Of a stretch of DNA of 64,000 nt, positions 41,174 through 49,740 are shown piece by piece (the stretch's first letter is position 1; each line of letters opens with the position of its first letter). The notes beneath the pieces were generated by a model. It was given only the letters and a program-made list of their open reading frames with translations. It had not been told where the DNA came from and ran no database searches. Source of the DNA: Ruminococcus_G sp964621905 (lineage in GTDB: Bacteria > Bacillota > Clostridia > Lachnospirales > Lachnospiraceae); the NCBI GenBank assembly GCA_964621905.1, contig CAZUNG010000001.1:248001-312000 (forward strand), read 5' to 3'. The position numbers and the translations under genes were made by a program.

Positions 41174-42838
41174 ATGATGAATCACAAAAAGTATCAGCGA
41201 CAGTATTTTATGCCGCCTGCAGAATGTATGGACTGGGCAAAAAAAGAGTATATTGACAAAGCTCCCATATGGTGCAGCGTCGATCTTCGTGACGGCAATC
41301 AGGCACTGGTGATCCCGATGAGCCTTGATCAGAAAATTGAGTTTTTTAAGCTGCTCGTCGATGTGGGATTCAAAGAAATTGAAGTGGGATTCCCCGCAGC
41401 TTCTGATACGGAATATATTTTCCTTCGGACTTTGATTGAACAGAATCTCATCCCCGATGATGTGACGATTCAGGTTCTCACTCAGGCCAGAGAACATATC
41501 ATCCGGAAAACTTTTGAAGCACTGGAAGGTGCAAAAAAGGCTGTTGTACATGTATATAATTCAACCTCCAGAGCACAGAGAGAGCAGGTATTCCGCAAAT
41601 CGAAAGAAGAGATCCTGCAGATTGCTGTTGATGGGGCCGAACTCCTGAAAAAACTGGCGGATGAAACGGATGGAAATTTCCTGTTTGAATACAGTCCGGA
41701 AAGCTTTACCGGTACAGAACCGGAATACGCACTGGAAGTGGTAAACGCAGTACTGGAGGTGTGGAAGCCTACACCGGACAAAAAAGCGATCATTAACCTC
41801 CCGGTAACGGTACAGCACTCTCTTCCGCATATTTATGCGAGTCAGATTGAATATATGTGCAAGAATATGAAGTACCGTGAAAATGTTGTAGTGTCTCTGC
41901 ATCCGCATAACGACAGAGGATGCGGTGTTGCGGATTCTGAGCTGGGAATCCTTGCAGGAGCCGACCGAATTGAAGGAACGTTGTTCGGAAACGGGGAGCG
42001 TACGGGAAATGTGGACATTGTGACACTGGCAATGAATATGTATGCACAGGGCGTGGACCCGGAACTGAACTTTGAAAATATGCCGGAAATCTGTGAGAAA
42101 TATGAAGAGTATACAGGGATGCAGATCGATGCCAGAAGCCCTTACAGCGGTTCGCTTGTGTTTGCCGCATTCTCCGGTTCACATCAGGATGCAATCGCGA
42201 AAGGTATGAAGTGGATTGATGAAAAGACACCGGATCAGTGGACCGTCCCGTACCTCCCGATTGATCCGAAGGATATCGGAAGAAATTATGATGCAGATGT
42301 TATCCGTATTAACAGCCAGTCCGGAAAGGGCGGGGTAGGTTACATCCTGGAAACAAAATACGGACTCTGTCTGCCGGCGAAGATGCGGGAAGCGATGGGA
42401 TACGCTGCAAAAGCAGTTTCCGACCATACGCACAAAGAGCTGCATCCGGATGAAATATTTGAATTGTTTAAGAAAGAATTCGAGAGTATTACAGAACCAT
42501 ATAACATTATTGAGGTTCATTTCCAGCAGAAAGATGGAATTACAACGCAGGTGACTTCTGTCCATAGCGGTGAGACAATCGTCACGGAAGCAGTCGGAAA
42601 CGGACGCTTGGATGCGGTCAGCAATGCACTGAAAAAAGCATATGGATTGGATTACCAGCTGGTTACTTATCAGGAGCATGCACTTGAGAAGAGTTCGAGC
42701 TCCAGAGCGATTGCTTATGTCGGTGTAAAAGAAAACGATGGTGAGATGGCATGGGGAGCTGCAGTGGATCCTGATATCATCCGGGCATCGATTGATGCAC
42801 TGGTGACAGCCATCAATAATCTGGTGAAACATTCGTAA
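41174..42838 (+). CDS. leuA: 2-isopropylmalate synthase (LeuA type 2)
   Basis: LeuA condenses acetyl-CoA and 2-ketoisovalerate, the committing step of leucine synthesis. The 554-residue protein is of the longer 'type 2' branch: WCSVDLRDGNQALVIPMS (about 33-50) carries the DRDG-like metal/substrate motif, VSLHPHNDRGCGVADSE (about 235-251) the HxH metal ligands, and the C-terminal ~120 residues the regulatory domain for leucine feedback. AAGGAGGAAACAAATT precedes the ATG; 41177 is an alternative start. It is controlled by the T-box leader just upstream and is separate from leuCD. Confidence 0.95.
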   Translation: MMNHKKYQRQYFMPPAECMDWAKKEYIDKAPIWCSVDLRDGNQALVIPMSLDQKIEFFKLLVDVGFKEIEVGFPAASDTEYIFLRTLIEQNLIPDDVTIQVLTQAREHIIRKTFEALEGAKKAVVHVYNSTSRAQREQVFRKSKEEILQIAVDGAELLKKLADETDGNFLFEYSPESFTGTEPEYALEVVNAVLEVWKPTPDKKAIINLPVTVQHSLPHIYASQIEYMCKNMKYRENVVVSLHPHNDRGCGVADSELGILAGADRIEGTLFGNGERTGNVDIVTLAMNMYAQGVDPELNFENMPEICEKYEEYTGMQIDARSPYSGSLVFAAFSGSHQDAIAKGMKWIDEKTPDQWTVPYLPIDPKDIGRNYDADVIRINSQSGKGGVGYILETKYGLCLPAKMREAMGYAAKAVSDHTHKELHPDEIFELFKKEFESITEPYNIIEVHFQQKDGITTQVTSVHSGETIVTEAVGNGRLDAVSNALKKAYGLDYQLVTYQEHALEKSSSSRAIAYVGVKENDGEMAWGAAVDPDIIRASIDALVTAINNLVKHS

Positions 42839-42903
42839 AAGTACCTTCCAAAATGAGGGAGGCCAAGGGAGAACGGAATGTAAAATAAATGCGATATCCG
42901 TCG

Positions 42904-42958
42904 AAAAGTGGAGAAAACCATATAAATTAATGGGCGTTTTTCATGAAAAAGTGGAGAA
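42904..42958 (+). repeat. Two copies of AAAAGTGGAGAA
   Basis: AAAAGTGGAGAA occurs at 42904-42915 and again (with one extra leading A) at about 42946-42958, about 40 bases apart, in the 226-base gap between leuA and the SleB-like gene and just upstream of that gene's promoter. It could be a regulator site. The rest of the gap is featureless. Confidence 0.45.
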
Positions 42959-42994
42959 TAATTAGTGAAAACAGCCAAATTTTTGGTTTTTCTA

Positions 42995-43023
42995 TTGACT
43001 TTAGCAAATCGAATATCTATACT
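42995..43023 (+). promoter_or_regulatory. Sigma-A promoter of the SleB-like gene
   Basis: TTGACT and TATACT with 17-base spacing, 42 bases before the ATG at 43065. Confidence 0.7.
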
Positions 43024-43064
43024 TTGCTTAGTGCAGAAAAGCACAAAAGGCAAAGGACAGATCG

Positions 43065-43940
43065 ATGGAAGCAATTAAAAAACTGCTGTGCAAAGTGAAG
43101 ACACTTATGACACGGGAAAAAGAAAAACACAGCCGGACGAAAACCGCTGTTATAGTCAGTGCTATTGTTACAGCTGCCGCCGTAGGAGTTGCTGCAGGGA
43201 GTGTTTCAGCCAAAAATACAGATATAAAGCCGCAGACAACAGAAGGCAGTCCAAAACAGGAACAGCTTTCCGATCCCGATGAGGATCCTGACCCTGGCAG
43301 TGCTTATAAGACAGAAGAACTGCCTGAAGAAGATATCGTACCACAAGGTTTTCAGGGGATTATCGACGGAGTCAATGCAACAAAAGCGGCCAATGGGGAG
43401 TATCATCCGATCGGTACGAATGTGGAAGATGTCCTGGTCGGGCAGAGAACTGCCAAACGGGAAGAAGTTTCAGAGTTTGATGTCGGGAGCCTGGTAAAAG
43501 AGACGGTGAATTCGATTGATGACCAGTCATGGGAACTGGTTGAAAAAACGAAGATTACAGATAATGATTATGAAACACTGTTGTCGATTGTTGAGGCGGA
43601 GGCCGGAGGCGAAGATATCACAGGTCGGATTCTGGTTGCAAATGTGATTTTCAACAGGGTTGCGAGCGAACAGTTTCCAGATAGCGTGACGGAGGTCGTA
43701 TGGGATAAATCAGGCGGCAGCGCGCAGTTTTCTCCGACGATTGACGGTAGGATTGCCACGGTTACGGTTTCTGATACGACGCGCGAAGCGGTGAACAGGG
43801 CGATTGACGGGGAAGATTATTCAAAAGGGGCGTTGTTCTTCCTGGAAAAAGAATATTCTGAGTCCAAGAATGTCAATTGGTTCGACTCCAAACTGACATT
43901 TCTGTTTAAACACGGCTGTCACAGCTTTTATAAGTACTAA
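43065..43940 (+). CDS. Cell-wall hydrolase (SleB/CwlJ-type)
   Basis: A 291-residue exported protein: a basic N-terminus, one hydrophobic segment (about 27-47, ending AAGSVSAKN), an acidic low-complexity linker, then a SleB-type hydrolase domain from about residue 165 (LLSIVEAEAGGEDITGRILVANVIFNRV, then VVWDKSGGSAQFSPTIDGRI). SleB enzymes cleave cortex or vegetative peptidoglycan as lytic transglycosylases; the Glu in EAEAGGE is the probable catalytic one. With a near sigma-A promoter it is likely vegetative, though a sporulation role is possible. Confidence 0.88.
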   Translation: MEAIKKLLCKVKTLMTREKEKHSRTKTAVIVSAIVTAAAVGVAAGSVSAKNTDIKPQTTEGSPKQEQLSDPDEDPDPGSAYKTEELPEEDIVPQGFQGIIDGVNATKAANGEYHPIGTNVEDVLVGQRTAKREEVSEFDVGSLVKETVNSIDDQSWELVEKTKITDNDYETLLSIVEAEAGGEDITGRILVANVIFNRVASEQFPDSVTEVVWDKSGGSAQFSPTIDGRIATVTVSDTTREAVNRAIDGEDYSKGALFFLEKEYSESKNVNWFDSKLTFLFKHGCHSFYKY

Positions 43941-43947
43941 GAATGCA

Positions 43948-43985
43948 AAAAGGTATTGCCGGGTAACCGGACAATGCCTTTTTTA
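43948..43985 (+). terminator. Terminator after SleB-like gene
   Basis: AAGGTATTG-CCGG-GTAA-CCGG-ACAATGCCTT stem-loop, followed by TTTT. Confidence 0.85.
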
Positions 43986-44017
43986 TGCACAGCTGCGTTG
44001 CGGGATTCTTTTTGATA

Positions 44018-44026
44018 TGCTATAAT
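44018..44026 (+). promoter_or_regulatory. Extended -10 promoter of thrC
   Basis: TGC-TATAAT. TTGCGG stands at a 17-base distance upstream as a weak -35 box. Confidence 0.55.
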
Positions 44027-44089
44027 TTGTAGCGATGAGGACGGTAATGGTTTTTATTCACGCAAAGAAAGAAGAGGATGGTAAGAGAA

Positions 44090-45577
44090 ATGGAGATTTT
44101 ATATAAAAGTACAAGAGGAAATAATGAAACAGTAACGGCTTCCCAGGCGATACTTCAGGGACTTTCTGCGGATGGCGGGCTTTTTGTTCCGACTCAGATT
44201 CCTCCGCTTGATATTGATATGGAGACACTGTCCAGTATGACTTATCAGGAAGTAGCGTATGAAGTTATGAGTCGTTTTCTGACGGATTTTACGAGAGAGG
44301 AATTACAGGACTGTATCACAAAGGCGTACGATGAAAAATTTGATACAAAAGAAATCGCGCCGATAGTCAAGGCGGACGGAACGTATTATCTGGAATTGTT
44401 TCATGGATCGACCATTGCTTTTAAAGATATGGCACTGTCGATACTGCCGCATCTGATGACAACGGCCGCCCGCAAAAATCAGGTGAAGAATGATATTGTG
44501 ATTCTGACAGCGACCTCCGGGGATACAGGCAAGGCTGCCTTGGCGGGATTTGCAGATGTGCCGGGCACGAAGATTATTGTGTTTTATCCGAAAGACGGTG
44601 TCAGCCCGATTCAGGAAAAACAGATGGTGACCCAGAAAGGCAGTAATACCTATGTTGTGGCACTGGAAGGAAATTTTGATGACGCCCAGACCGGAGTGAA
44701 GCAGATGTTCAATGATTCTGCACTGGCAGAGGAACTCCTGCAGGCCGGCTGTCAGTTTTCATCCGCGAATTCCATCAATATCGGACGTCTGGTGCCTCAG
44801 GTGGTATATTACGTGTATGCATATGCCAGCCTCGTTAAAAATAAAGAAATTGAACTCCGGGAAGCTGTCAACGTTGTTGTTCCTACCGGAAATTTCGGCA
44901 ACATTCTGGCTGCATATTATGCGAAACAGATGGGTGTGCCGATTGATAAGCTGATCTGCGCTTCCAATGAAAACAAAGTACTGTACGATTTCTTTACGAC
45001 AGGAACGTATGACCGCAACCGTGAATTTATTTTGACCTCTTCGCCATCTATGGATATCCTCATTTCCAGCAATCTGGAACGCCTGATCTATCATCTGACT
45101 GGAGACGATGCAACACAGAACCGGGCATTTATGGAGGCACTTTCAAAAGACGGAACGTATACCATTACTGATGCGATGAAGGCTAAGCTTTCTGATTATT
45201 ACGGAAATTATGCCAGCGAGGAAGAAACTGCCCAGACGATCCGCCGCATCTATGAGACGGCCGGATATATCATTGATACCCATACCGCAGTTGCGGCCAG
45301 TGTTTATCAGAAGTATAAACGGGATATGAGAGATGATAAAAAAGCGGTACTCGCGTCTACGGCCAGCCCGTTTAAGTTTACGAGAAGTGTGATGAATGCG
45401 ATTGACGAATCTTATGACAGGATGACAGACTTTGAACTGGTGGACGAGCTGTCCAGAATCGCCCGGGTAAAAGTGCCGCAGGCGATTGAAGACATCCGCA
45501 GCGCACCGGTGCTTCATGATACAGTAGTTGAAAAGGACGAGATGAAGGGTATTGTCAAAAAGATTCTTGGAATCTGA
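44090..45577 (+). CDS. thrC: Threonine synthase
   Basis: ThrC makes threonine from O-phosphohomoserine using PLP. The 495-residue protein starts MEILYKSTRGNNETV, the usual family start (an in-frame ATG at 44078 adds four residues and is possible). The PLP-lysine lies in HGSTIAFKDMALS (about residue 106), and ATSGDTGKAAL (about 142-152) binds the phosphate. NFGNILAAYYAKQMG is also family-typical. It uses homoserine derived from asd (6.7 kb). The dGTPase-like gene follows after 14 bases. Confidence 0.95.
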   Translation: MEILYKSTRGNNETVTASQAILQGLSADGGLFVPTQIPPLDIDMETLSSMTYQEVAYEVMSRFLTDFTREELQDCITKAYDEKFDTKEIAPIVKADGTYYLELFHGSTIAFKDMALSILPHLMTTAARKNQVKNDIVILTATSGDTGKAALAGFADVPGTKIIVFYPKDGVSPIQEKQMVTQKGSNTYVVALEGNFDDAQTGVKQMFNDSALAEELLQAGCQFSSANSINIGRLVPQVVYYVYAYASLVKNKEIELREAVNVVVPTGNFGNILAAYYAKQMGVPIDKLICASNENKVLYDFFTTGTYDRNREFILTSSPSMDILISSNLERLIYHLTGDDATQNRAFMEALSKDGTYTITDAMKAKLSDYYGNYASEEETAQTIRRIYETAGYIIDTHTAVAASVYQKYKRDMRDDKKAVLASTASPFKFTRSVMNAIDESYDRMTDFELVDELSRIARVKVPQAIEDIRSAPVLHDTVVEKDEMKGIVKKILGI

Positions 45578-45591
45578 TCTGGAGAATTGTT

Positions 45592-47010
45592 ATGAATTGG
45601 AAAGATTTGCTCTCACCGGTCAGAGCCGGGATTTATCAAAAGAGCGGGAATTACAAGTCCTCTGACCTGAGAAGTGAATTTGAAAAGGATTATCACCGGA
45701 TCATCGGCAGTGCATCCTTTCGGAGGCTTCAGGATAAGACACAGGTGTTTCCGCTCGATAAAAGTGATTTTATCAGAACAAGACTGACACATTCGATGGA
45801 GGTTTCTTCGTTTGCCAAGTCACTTGGACAGAATATTGCACAGTATATTTTAAAGAACCGAAAAGACCCGGATTTTGATCTGCAGACGAAAAGTGATATC
45901 TGTGATATTCTGCAGTGCGCAGGGCTGATACATGATATTGGAAATCCTCCGTTTGGGCATTTTGGAGAAGAAGCCATCCGTGACTGGTTTAAGAAAAACC
46001 TGTCCGGCGTTTGTTTGTCCGGACGGCCGGTTCCGGAGTATTTGTCTGCACAGATGCTGAAAGACCTGTATCATTTCGAAGGAAATGCGCAGGCACTGCG
46101 CCTTGTGAGCAAGCTCCATTTTCTGGTTAATGAGTATGGCATGAATCTGACGTATGGACTGTTAAATACGATTATGAAGTATCCGGTCAATTCCACACAG
46201 ATAAACCCGGAAAGCGGAGATATCCGGAATAAAAAAATGGGGTATTTTTATGCGGAAAAACAGCTGTATGAAGATATTACATCGGGGACAACCGCCAAAG
46301 GAGTCCGCCATCCTCTGACCTTCATACTGGAAGCCGCAGACGATATCGCATACCGCACTGCAGATATTGAGGACGCATTTAAGAAAGGATGTATTTCTTA
46401 CCGGGAACTTTTTCAGGAGATCTGTGATTTTCAGGAAAAGCAGACGCTTCGCGGGGGCGGCATTGACGCTGTCGGTATGCTGCAGCATCAGTACGACAAT
46501 GCTGTTGCACGGAATATCAAAGACCCGCAGCTTTATAGTGTTCAGAACTGGGTGGTTCGTCTGCAAAGCTCCCTGATCTTTGCCGCTACCTTTGGTTTTA
46601 CAAAGAATTACAACGATATTATGAGCGGAACGTATCCGCATGATATTTTTTTTGGAACAGACGGGGAATGGGTAATGAAGGCACTCGGAGATATCGCATA
46701 CCGGTATGCATTTACCTCCCGGCCGATTTTAAAACTGGAAGTTGCCGCTGGAACGATACTGACGTTTCTGCTGGACAAACTGGTTCCTGCCGCCGTACAT
46801 TATGACAGTTCTGACCCAGCTGACATGATGGAAGGGAAAATGATATCCCTGATCTCAGAGAACTATCTGCAGACGTACCACACGTACGCAAAGGGAAAGT
46901 CAGAGCAGGAGAAACTGTACTTAAGGCTGCTTCTTGTGACGGACTTTGTGAGCGGTATGACGGATAGTTATGCGAAAAACCTGTATCAGGAGCTAAATGG
47001 GATACAATAA
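45592..47010 (+). CDS. dgt: Deoxyguanosinetriphosphate triphosphohydrolase-like protein
   Basis: A 472-residue HD-domain dNTP triphosphohydrolase. It has RRLQDKTQVFPL, TRLTHSMEVSSFAKSLG (first His), CAGLIHDIGNPPFGHFGE (HD pair, about 111-128) and HFEGNAQALRL, as in dGTPases that hydrolyse dNTPs to nucleoside and triphosphate. ADDIAYRTADIEDAF carries the last metal Asp. Such enzymes trim nucleotide pools or act in DNA quality control. TGGAGAATTGTT lies before the ATG. Confidence 0.92.
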   Translation: MNWKDLLSPVRAGIYQKSGNYKSSDLRSEFEKDYHRIIGSASFRRLQDKTQVFPLDKSDFIRTRLTHSMEVSSFAKSLGQNIAQYILKNRKDPDFDLQTKSDICDILQCAGLIHDIGNPPFGHFGEEAIRDWFKKNLSGVCLSGRPVPEYLSAQMLKDLYHFEGNAQALRLVSKLHFLVNEYGMNLTYGLLNTIMKYPVNSTQINPESGDIRNKKMGYFYAEKQLYEDITSGTTAKGVRHPLTFILEAADDIAYRTADIEDAFKKGCISYRELFQEICDFQEKQTLRGGGIDAVGMLQHQYDNAVARNIKDPQLYSVQNWVVRLQSSLIFAATFGFTKNYNDIMSGTYPHDIFFGTDGEWVMKALGDIAYRYAFTSRPILKLEVAAGTILTFLLDKLVPAAVHYDSSDPADMMEGKMISLISENYLQTYHTYAKGKSEQEKLYLRLLLVTDFVSGMTDSYAKNLYQELNGIQ

Positions 47011-47026
47011 CAGATGATCGTTGCGA

Positions 47027-47078
47027 ACCTCTGGAACATGCCGGGATAACGGTGTTTCAGGGGGTTTTTGCTTTTTCT
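47027..47078 (+). terminator. Imperfect terminator after dgt
   Basis: CCTCTGGAACATGCC pairs imperfectly with GGTGTTTCAGGGG, then GTTTTTGCTTTTT. Confidence 0.55.
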
Positions 47079-47150
47079 GCGAAAAGTATTTCCTGGCGTG
47101 CACTTTTTCTGTATAATGGAGAAAAAGAAACGATACAGGAGGGTTACGCT

Positions 47151-48332
47151 ATGATCAAAAAGCATTTAACCGGTTTTTACACGGCGATGCTATTGCTTTC
47201 CGTGTTTACACTGGCGTATGGCAGTGCTACGCAGGGCTTTTTTCTTTCAAACTTTATTGAAAGATACAATCTCAAGGCTTCCTCGCAAGGCCTTCCCATG
47301 ATGCTGCAGAACGCCTTTTCAGTCGCCGCGATCATATGGATGATGTTTTTGACGGGCAGAATCAAAAAGCACATTGCTACCCTGACGGCTTTGCTGTTTT
47401 CCTGTATTTCCATGCTTGGACTTTCACTGATACCGCCTTTTGCAATGATGTTTCTGTTATACGGACTGTTTGGAATTTCAATGGGCGTTCAGGATACTGC
47501 AGGAAATGCCCTGATGGTTGACCTCCATCCGGAGTCGTCGGTCCGTTTAAATGATATGCACTTTCTGTATGGCGTTGGCAACGTCACCGCGCCACTGGTG
47601 TTTCAATTTCTGGTCTCAAGGGGAGTAGTCTGGAACCATGTGTTTTTATTTGTTTTTGCTGTACAGGCGGTCCTGTCTTTTGTCTATGTCATGGTTGTAA
47701 AATCAGGAGCTCCCCAATCGAGAAAACAGGAGGAGACAGAAGACTCAAGAATGAATATCAAAAGGATCGTGATTTTTTTGAAATCTGACGGCAATATTTT
47801 TTTGTTCCTCGCAATGTTTTCCTATTGTGCTCATCAGATCGGTGTTGCTGCATGGATCCGGCGTTTCTTTGAAGTGGAGATGGGCAGTGAAATACTGGGC
47901 ACGGCTGCGCTGTCTGCCTTTTGGGTAGGTATCGCTCTCAGCAGGATACTTCTGCCCAGACTGGGGATCAAGCCACAGAATCAGCTGGCGTACGGAAGCG
48001 CACTGGCAGCGGCAGCCATGCTGACGGGCGTTCTTTTTGGCAATCCGGTGCTCATGGTCATCTGTATGGCAGTAACAGGTTTTGCCGGAGGAAATACCAT
48101 ACCGAATGCCACGTATCTCAGCTGTGAACGTTTGAAATCAGATACGCTAATAGCGACTACCATACTGTTTATCGGGATGTACATTGGCGGCAGCATCGTA
48201 TCACCTGTCGTCGGCAGTGTCAGTGCCAGATTTTCACTTGGAATCGGGATCTTTGTCCCTGTCATTGCAGTGTTGTTAAATACACTGGCAGGCTTTGGCT
48301 TTTTGCTGTATCAGAAATACAGAGCCGAATAA
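47151..48332 (+). CDS. MFS transporter
   Basis: A 393-residue major-facilitator protein with 12 predicted helices. The start at 47151 is set by ACAGGAGGGTTACGCT; the open frame to 47052 covers the promoter region (TATAAT at 47112). The loop LTGRIKKHIATL and the C-half VGIALSRILLPRLGIKPQ match the conserved cytoplasmic loops 2-3 and 8-9 (GxxxDrxGRR-like). It resembles the fucose/sugar-transporter-like (FucP/YfkF) branch, but the substrate cannot be told. Confidence 0.88.
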   Translation: MIKKHLTGFYTAMLLLSVFTLAYGSATQGFFLSNFIERYNLKASSQGLPMMLQNAFSVAAIIWMMFLTGRIKKHIATLTALLFSCISMLGLSLIPPFAMMFLLYGLFGISMGVQDTAGNALMVDLHPESSVRLNDMHFLYGVGNVTAPLVFQFLVSRGVVWNHVFLFVFAVQAVLSFVYVMVVKSGAPQSRKQEETEDSRMNIKRIVIFLKSDGNIFLFLAMFSYCAHQIGVAAWIRRFFEVEMGSEILGTAALSAFWVGIALSRILLPRLGIKPQNQLAYGSALAAAAMLTGVLFGNPVLMVICMAVTGFAGGNTIPNATYLSCERLKSDTLIATTILFIGMYIGGSIVSPVVGSVSARFSLGIGIFVPVIAVLLNTLAGFGFLLYQKYRAE

Positions 48333-48401
48333 TCGATAACAATTCAACAAACTTAACAAAAAGACTAAAATATCCCAACAATAAAAAATTGTGTATGGTT
48401 C

Positions 48402-48430
48402 TTGTAAAACTACATAGAATAAGGTATAAT
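48402..48430 (+). promoter_or_regulatory. Promoter of 6S RNA
   Basis: TTGTAA and TATAAT with 17-base spacing, about 20 bases before the structured RNA. Confidence 0.6.
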
Positions 48431-48436
48431 CTAACT

Positions 48437-48640
48437 ATAGAAAACAGTTTGTGGTTTCCTGGAATGTGCGACAACCCTATTAATTTTGAACCTACATTAT
48501 CTTAAACGGGAATCCTATATCACTGATCGGATGTCAGACCTCTCGTTGTGGTAGGCAGAAGACCAGCTGCGGATACCCACCTAGCCGAGTGCTAGGACTC
48601 AAAATATAGGACCGGCATCCCGGGACCACAAAAGATAAAG
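48437..48640 (+). ncRNA. ssrS: 6S RNA
   Basis: A roughly 200-base structured RNA gene without an open frame. The ends GTGGTTTCCTGG and CCGGCATCCCGGGACCAC pair as the closing stem, and the 3' CGGCATC sequence is the same as in 6S RNA of other bacteria (as I recall E. coli, ...CGGCATCTCGGAG). A long-range CCTATAT/ATATAGG pairing lies inside. 6S RNA binds sigma-A RNA polymerase and lowers transcription in stationary phase. It has its own promoter and a terminator. Confidence 0.8.
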
Positions 48641-48641
48641 A

Positions 48642-48668
48642 AAGAGAGTCATTTTCATGGCTCTCTTT
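48642..48668 (+). terminator. Terminator of 6S RNA
   Basis: AAGAGAGTCA pairs with TGGCTCTCTT, followed by TT. Confidence 0.7.
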
Positions 48669-48693
48669 TCATGCAAGAGGCAGGTTATCCTGT

Positions 48694-49659
48694 ATGAAAA
48701 AGAATAAGATTGGATTTATAGAAAAATTGAAAAATTTTGCGAATCTCATATTTGGGTTTATGGACCGGGCGACGAGGGATCACATCAGCGCGTATGCTGC
48801 TCAGTGTTCCTACTTTATTTTGCTCTCCTTTATTCCTTTTATTCTTCTGCTGATGACATCTGTACGATATACACCACTGACACAGAATATGATACTGGAG
48901 GCTGTTGTGCAGATTGTTCCGGAAGAATTTCAGAGCTTTGTCAAACAGATCATCCTGGAGGTATACTCCAAATCAATGGCAGTTGTCCCTCTTACAGCGA
49001 TCATTACACTATGGACAGCCGGAAAAGGAATGCAGGGACTGACGAATGGCCTGAATTCCGTCTATCAGGTATATGAGACGAGGAATTACGTACTGGCGCG
49101 CATTCGGTCGGCAGCATATACGCTGCTCTTTATCGCAGTGATCGTGCTGACCTTGATCGTGCTGGTATTTGGAAACAGTATACAGGAAGCATTATCCGCG
49201 AGCTATCCGCTGATTGGGGAGATCGCAAAAAGTATTATACAGATGCGGACAGGAGTTTCACTGGCAGTGCTCTCGCTGGCTTTCCTGCTGATGTATAAGT
49301 TTCTGCCGAACAGAAAAGCCACATTGAAAAGCCAGCTGCCAGGGGCTGTCATATCCGCTGTTGCGTGGTCTGTATTTTCTTTGATTTTTTCCATATATCT
49401 GGAATACTTTAATATATCGAATATGTATGGAAGTCTGACTACCATTATCATGATCATGCTGTGGATCTATTTTTGTATGTTCATTGTTTTGCTGGGAGCA
49501 GAGATTAACGCATATTTTGAGGATAAATTCCGAAAGCTTCAGCAGACGGCGGCGGAACATCTGTATATGGAGTTTCGTTCCTTTTCCTCATTGGGTGAAG
49601 AGGATGAGCATGAAGATGAGAAAGAGGAGGATCACAAAGATCATCTGAAAAAAAAATAA
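48694..49659 (+). CDS. YihY/BrkB-family membrane protein
   Basis: The 321-residue protein has six membrane helices. It begins with a helical cytoplasmic part and ISAYAAQCSYFILLSFIPFILLLM, typical of YihY/BrkB. LWTAGKGMQGLTNGLNSVYQ and the GAVISAVAWSVFSLIFSIY / MYGSLTTIIMIMLWIYFC segments complete the pattern. The C-terminus is strongly acidic (EEDEHEDEKEEDHKDH). These proteins were once called ribonuclease BN, which is now known to be wrong; they are probably membrane transport or scaffolding proteins. Function unknown. Confidence 0.9.
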   Translation: MKKNKIGFIEKLKNFANLIFGFMDRATRDHISAYAAQCSYFILLSFIPFILLLMTSVRYTPLTQNMILEAVVQIVPEEFQSFVKQIILEVYSKSMAVVPLTAIITLWTAGKGMQGLTNGLNSVYQVYETRNYVLARIRSAAYTLLFIAVIVLTLIVLVFGNSIQEALSASYPLIGEIAKSIIQMRTGVSLAVLSLAFLLMYKFLPNRKATLKSQLPGAVISAVAWSVFSLIFSIYLEYFNISNMYGSLTTIIMIMLWIYFCMFIVLLGAEINAYFEDKFRKLQQTAAEHLYMEFRSFSSLGEEDEHEDEKEEDHKDHLKKK

Positions 49660-49663
49660 AATA

Positions 49664-49692
49664 TTGATTTTTCATTCACAAAATGTGATAAT
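49664..49692 (+). promoter_or_regulatory. Promoter of pckA
   Basis: TTGATT and GATAAT with 17-base spacing, about 50 bases before the start codon. Confidence 0.5.
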
Positions 49693-49740
49693 AGGAAGGA
49701 ATCTAAAAATTTTGACGAAACGAAAGAGAGGATGATAAAA

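Noticed and set aside
43985..44089. Riboswitch or threonine attenuator before thrC
   Set aside because: Only about 60 bases of leader; no leader peptide rich in Thr/Ile codons and no hairpin.
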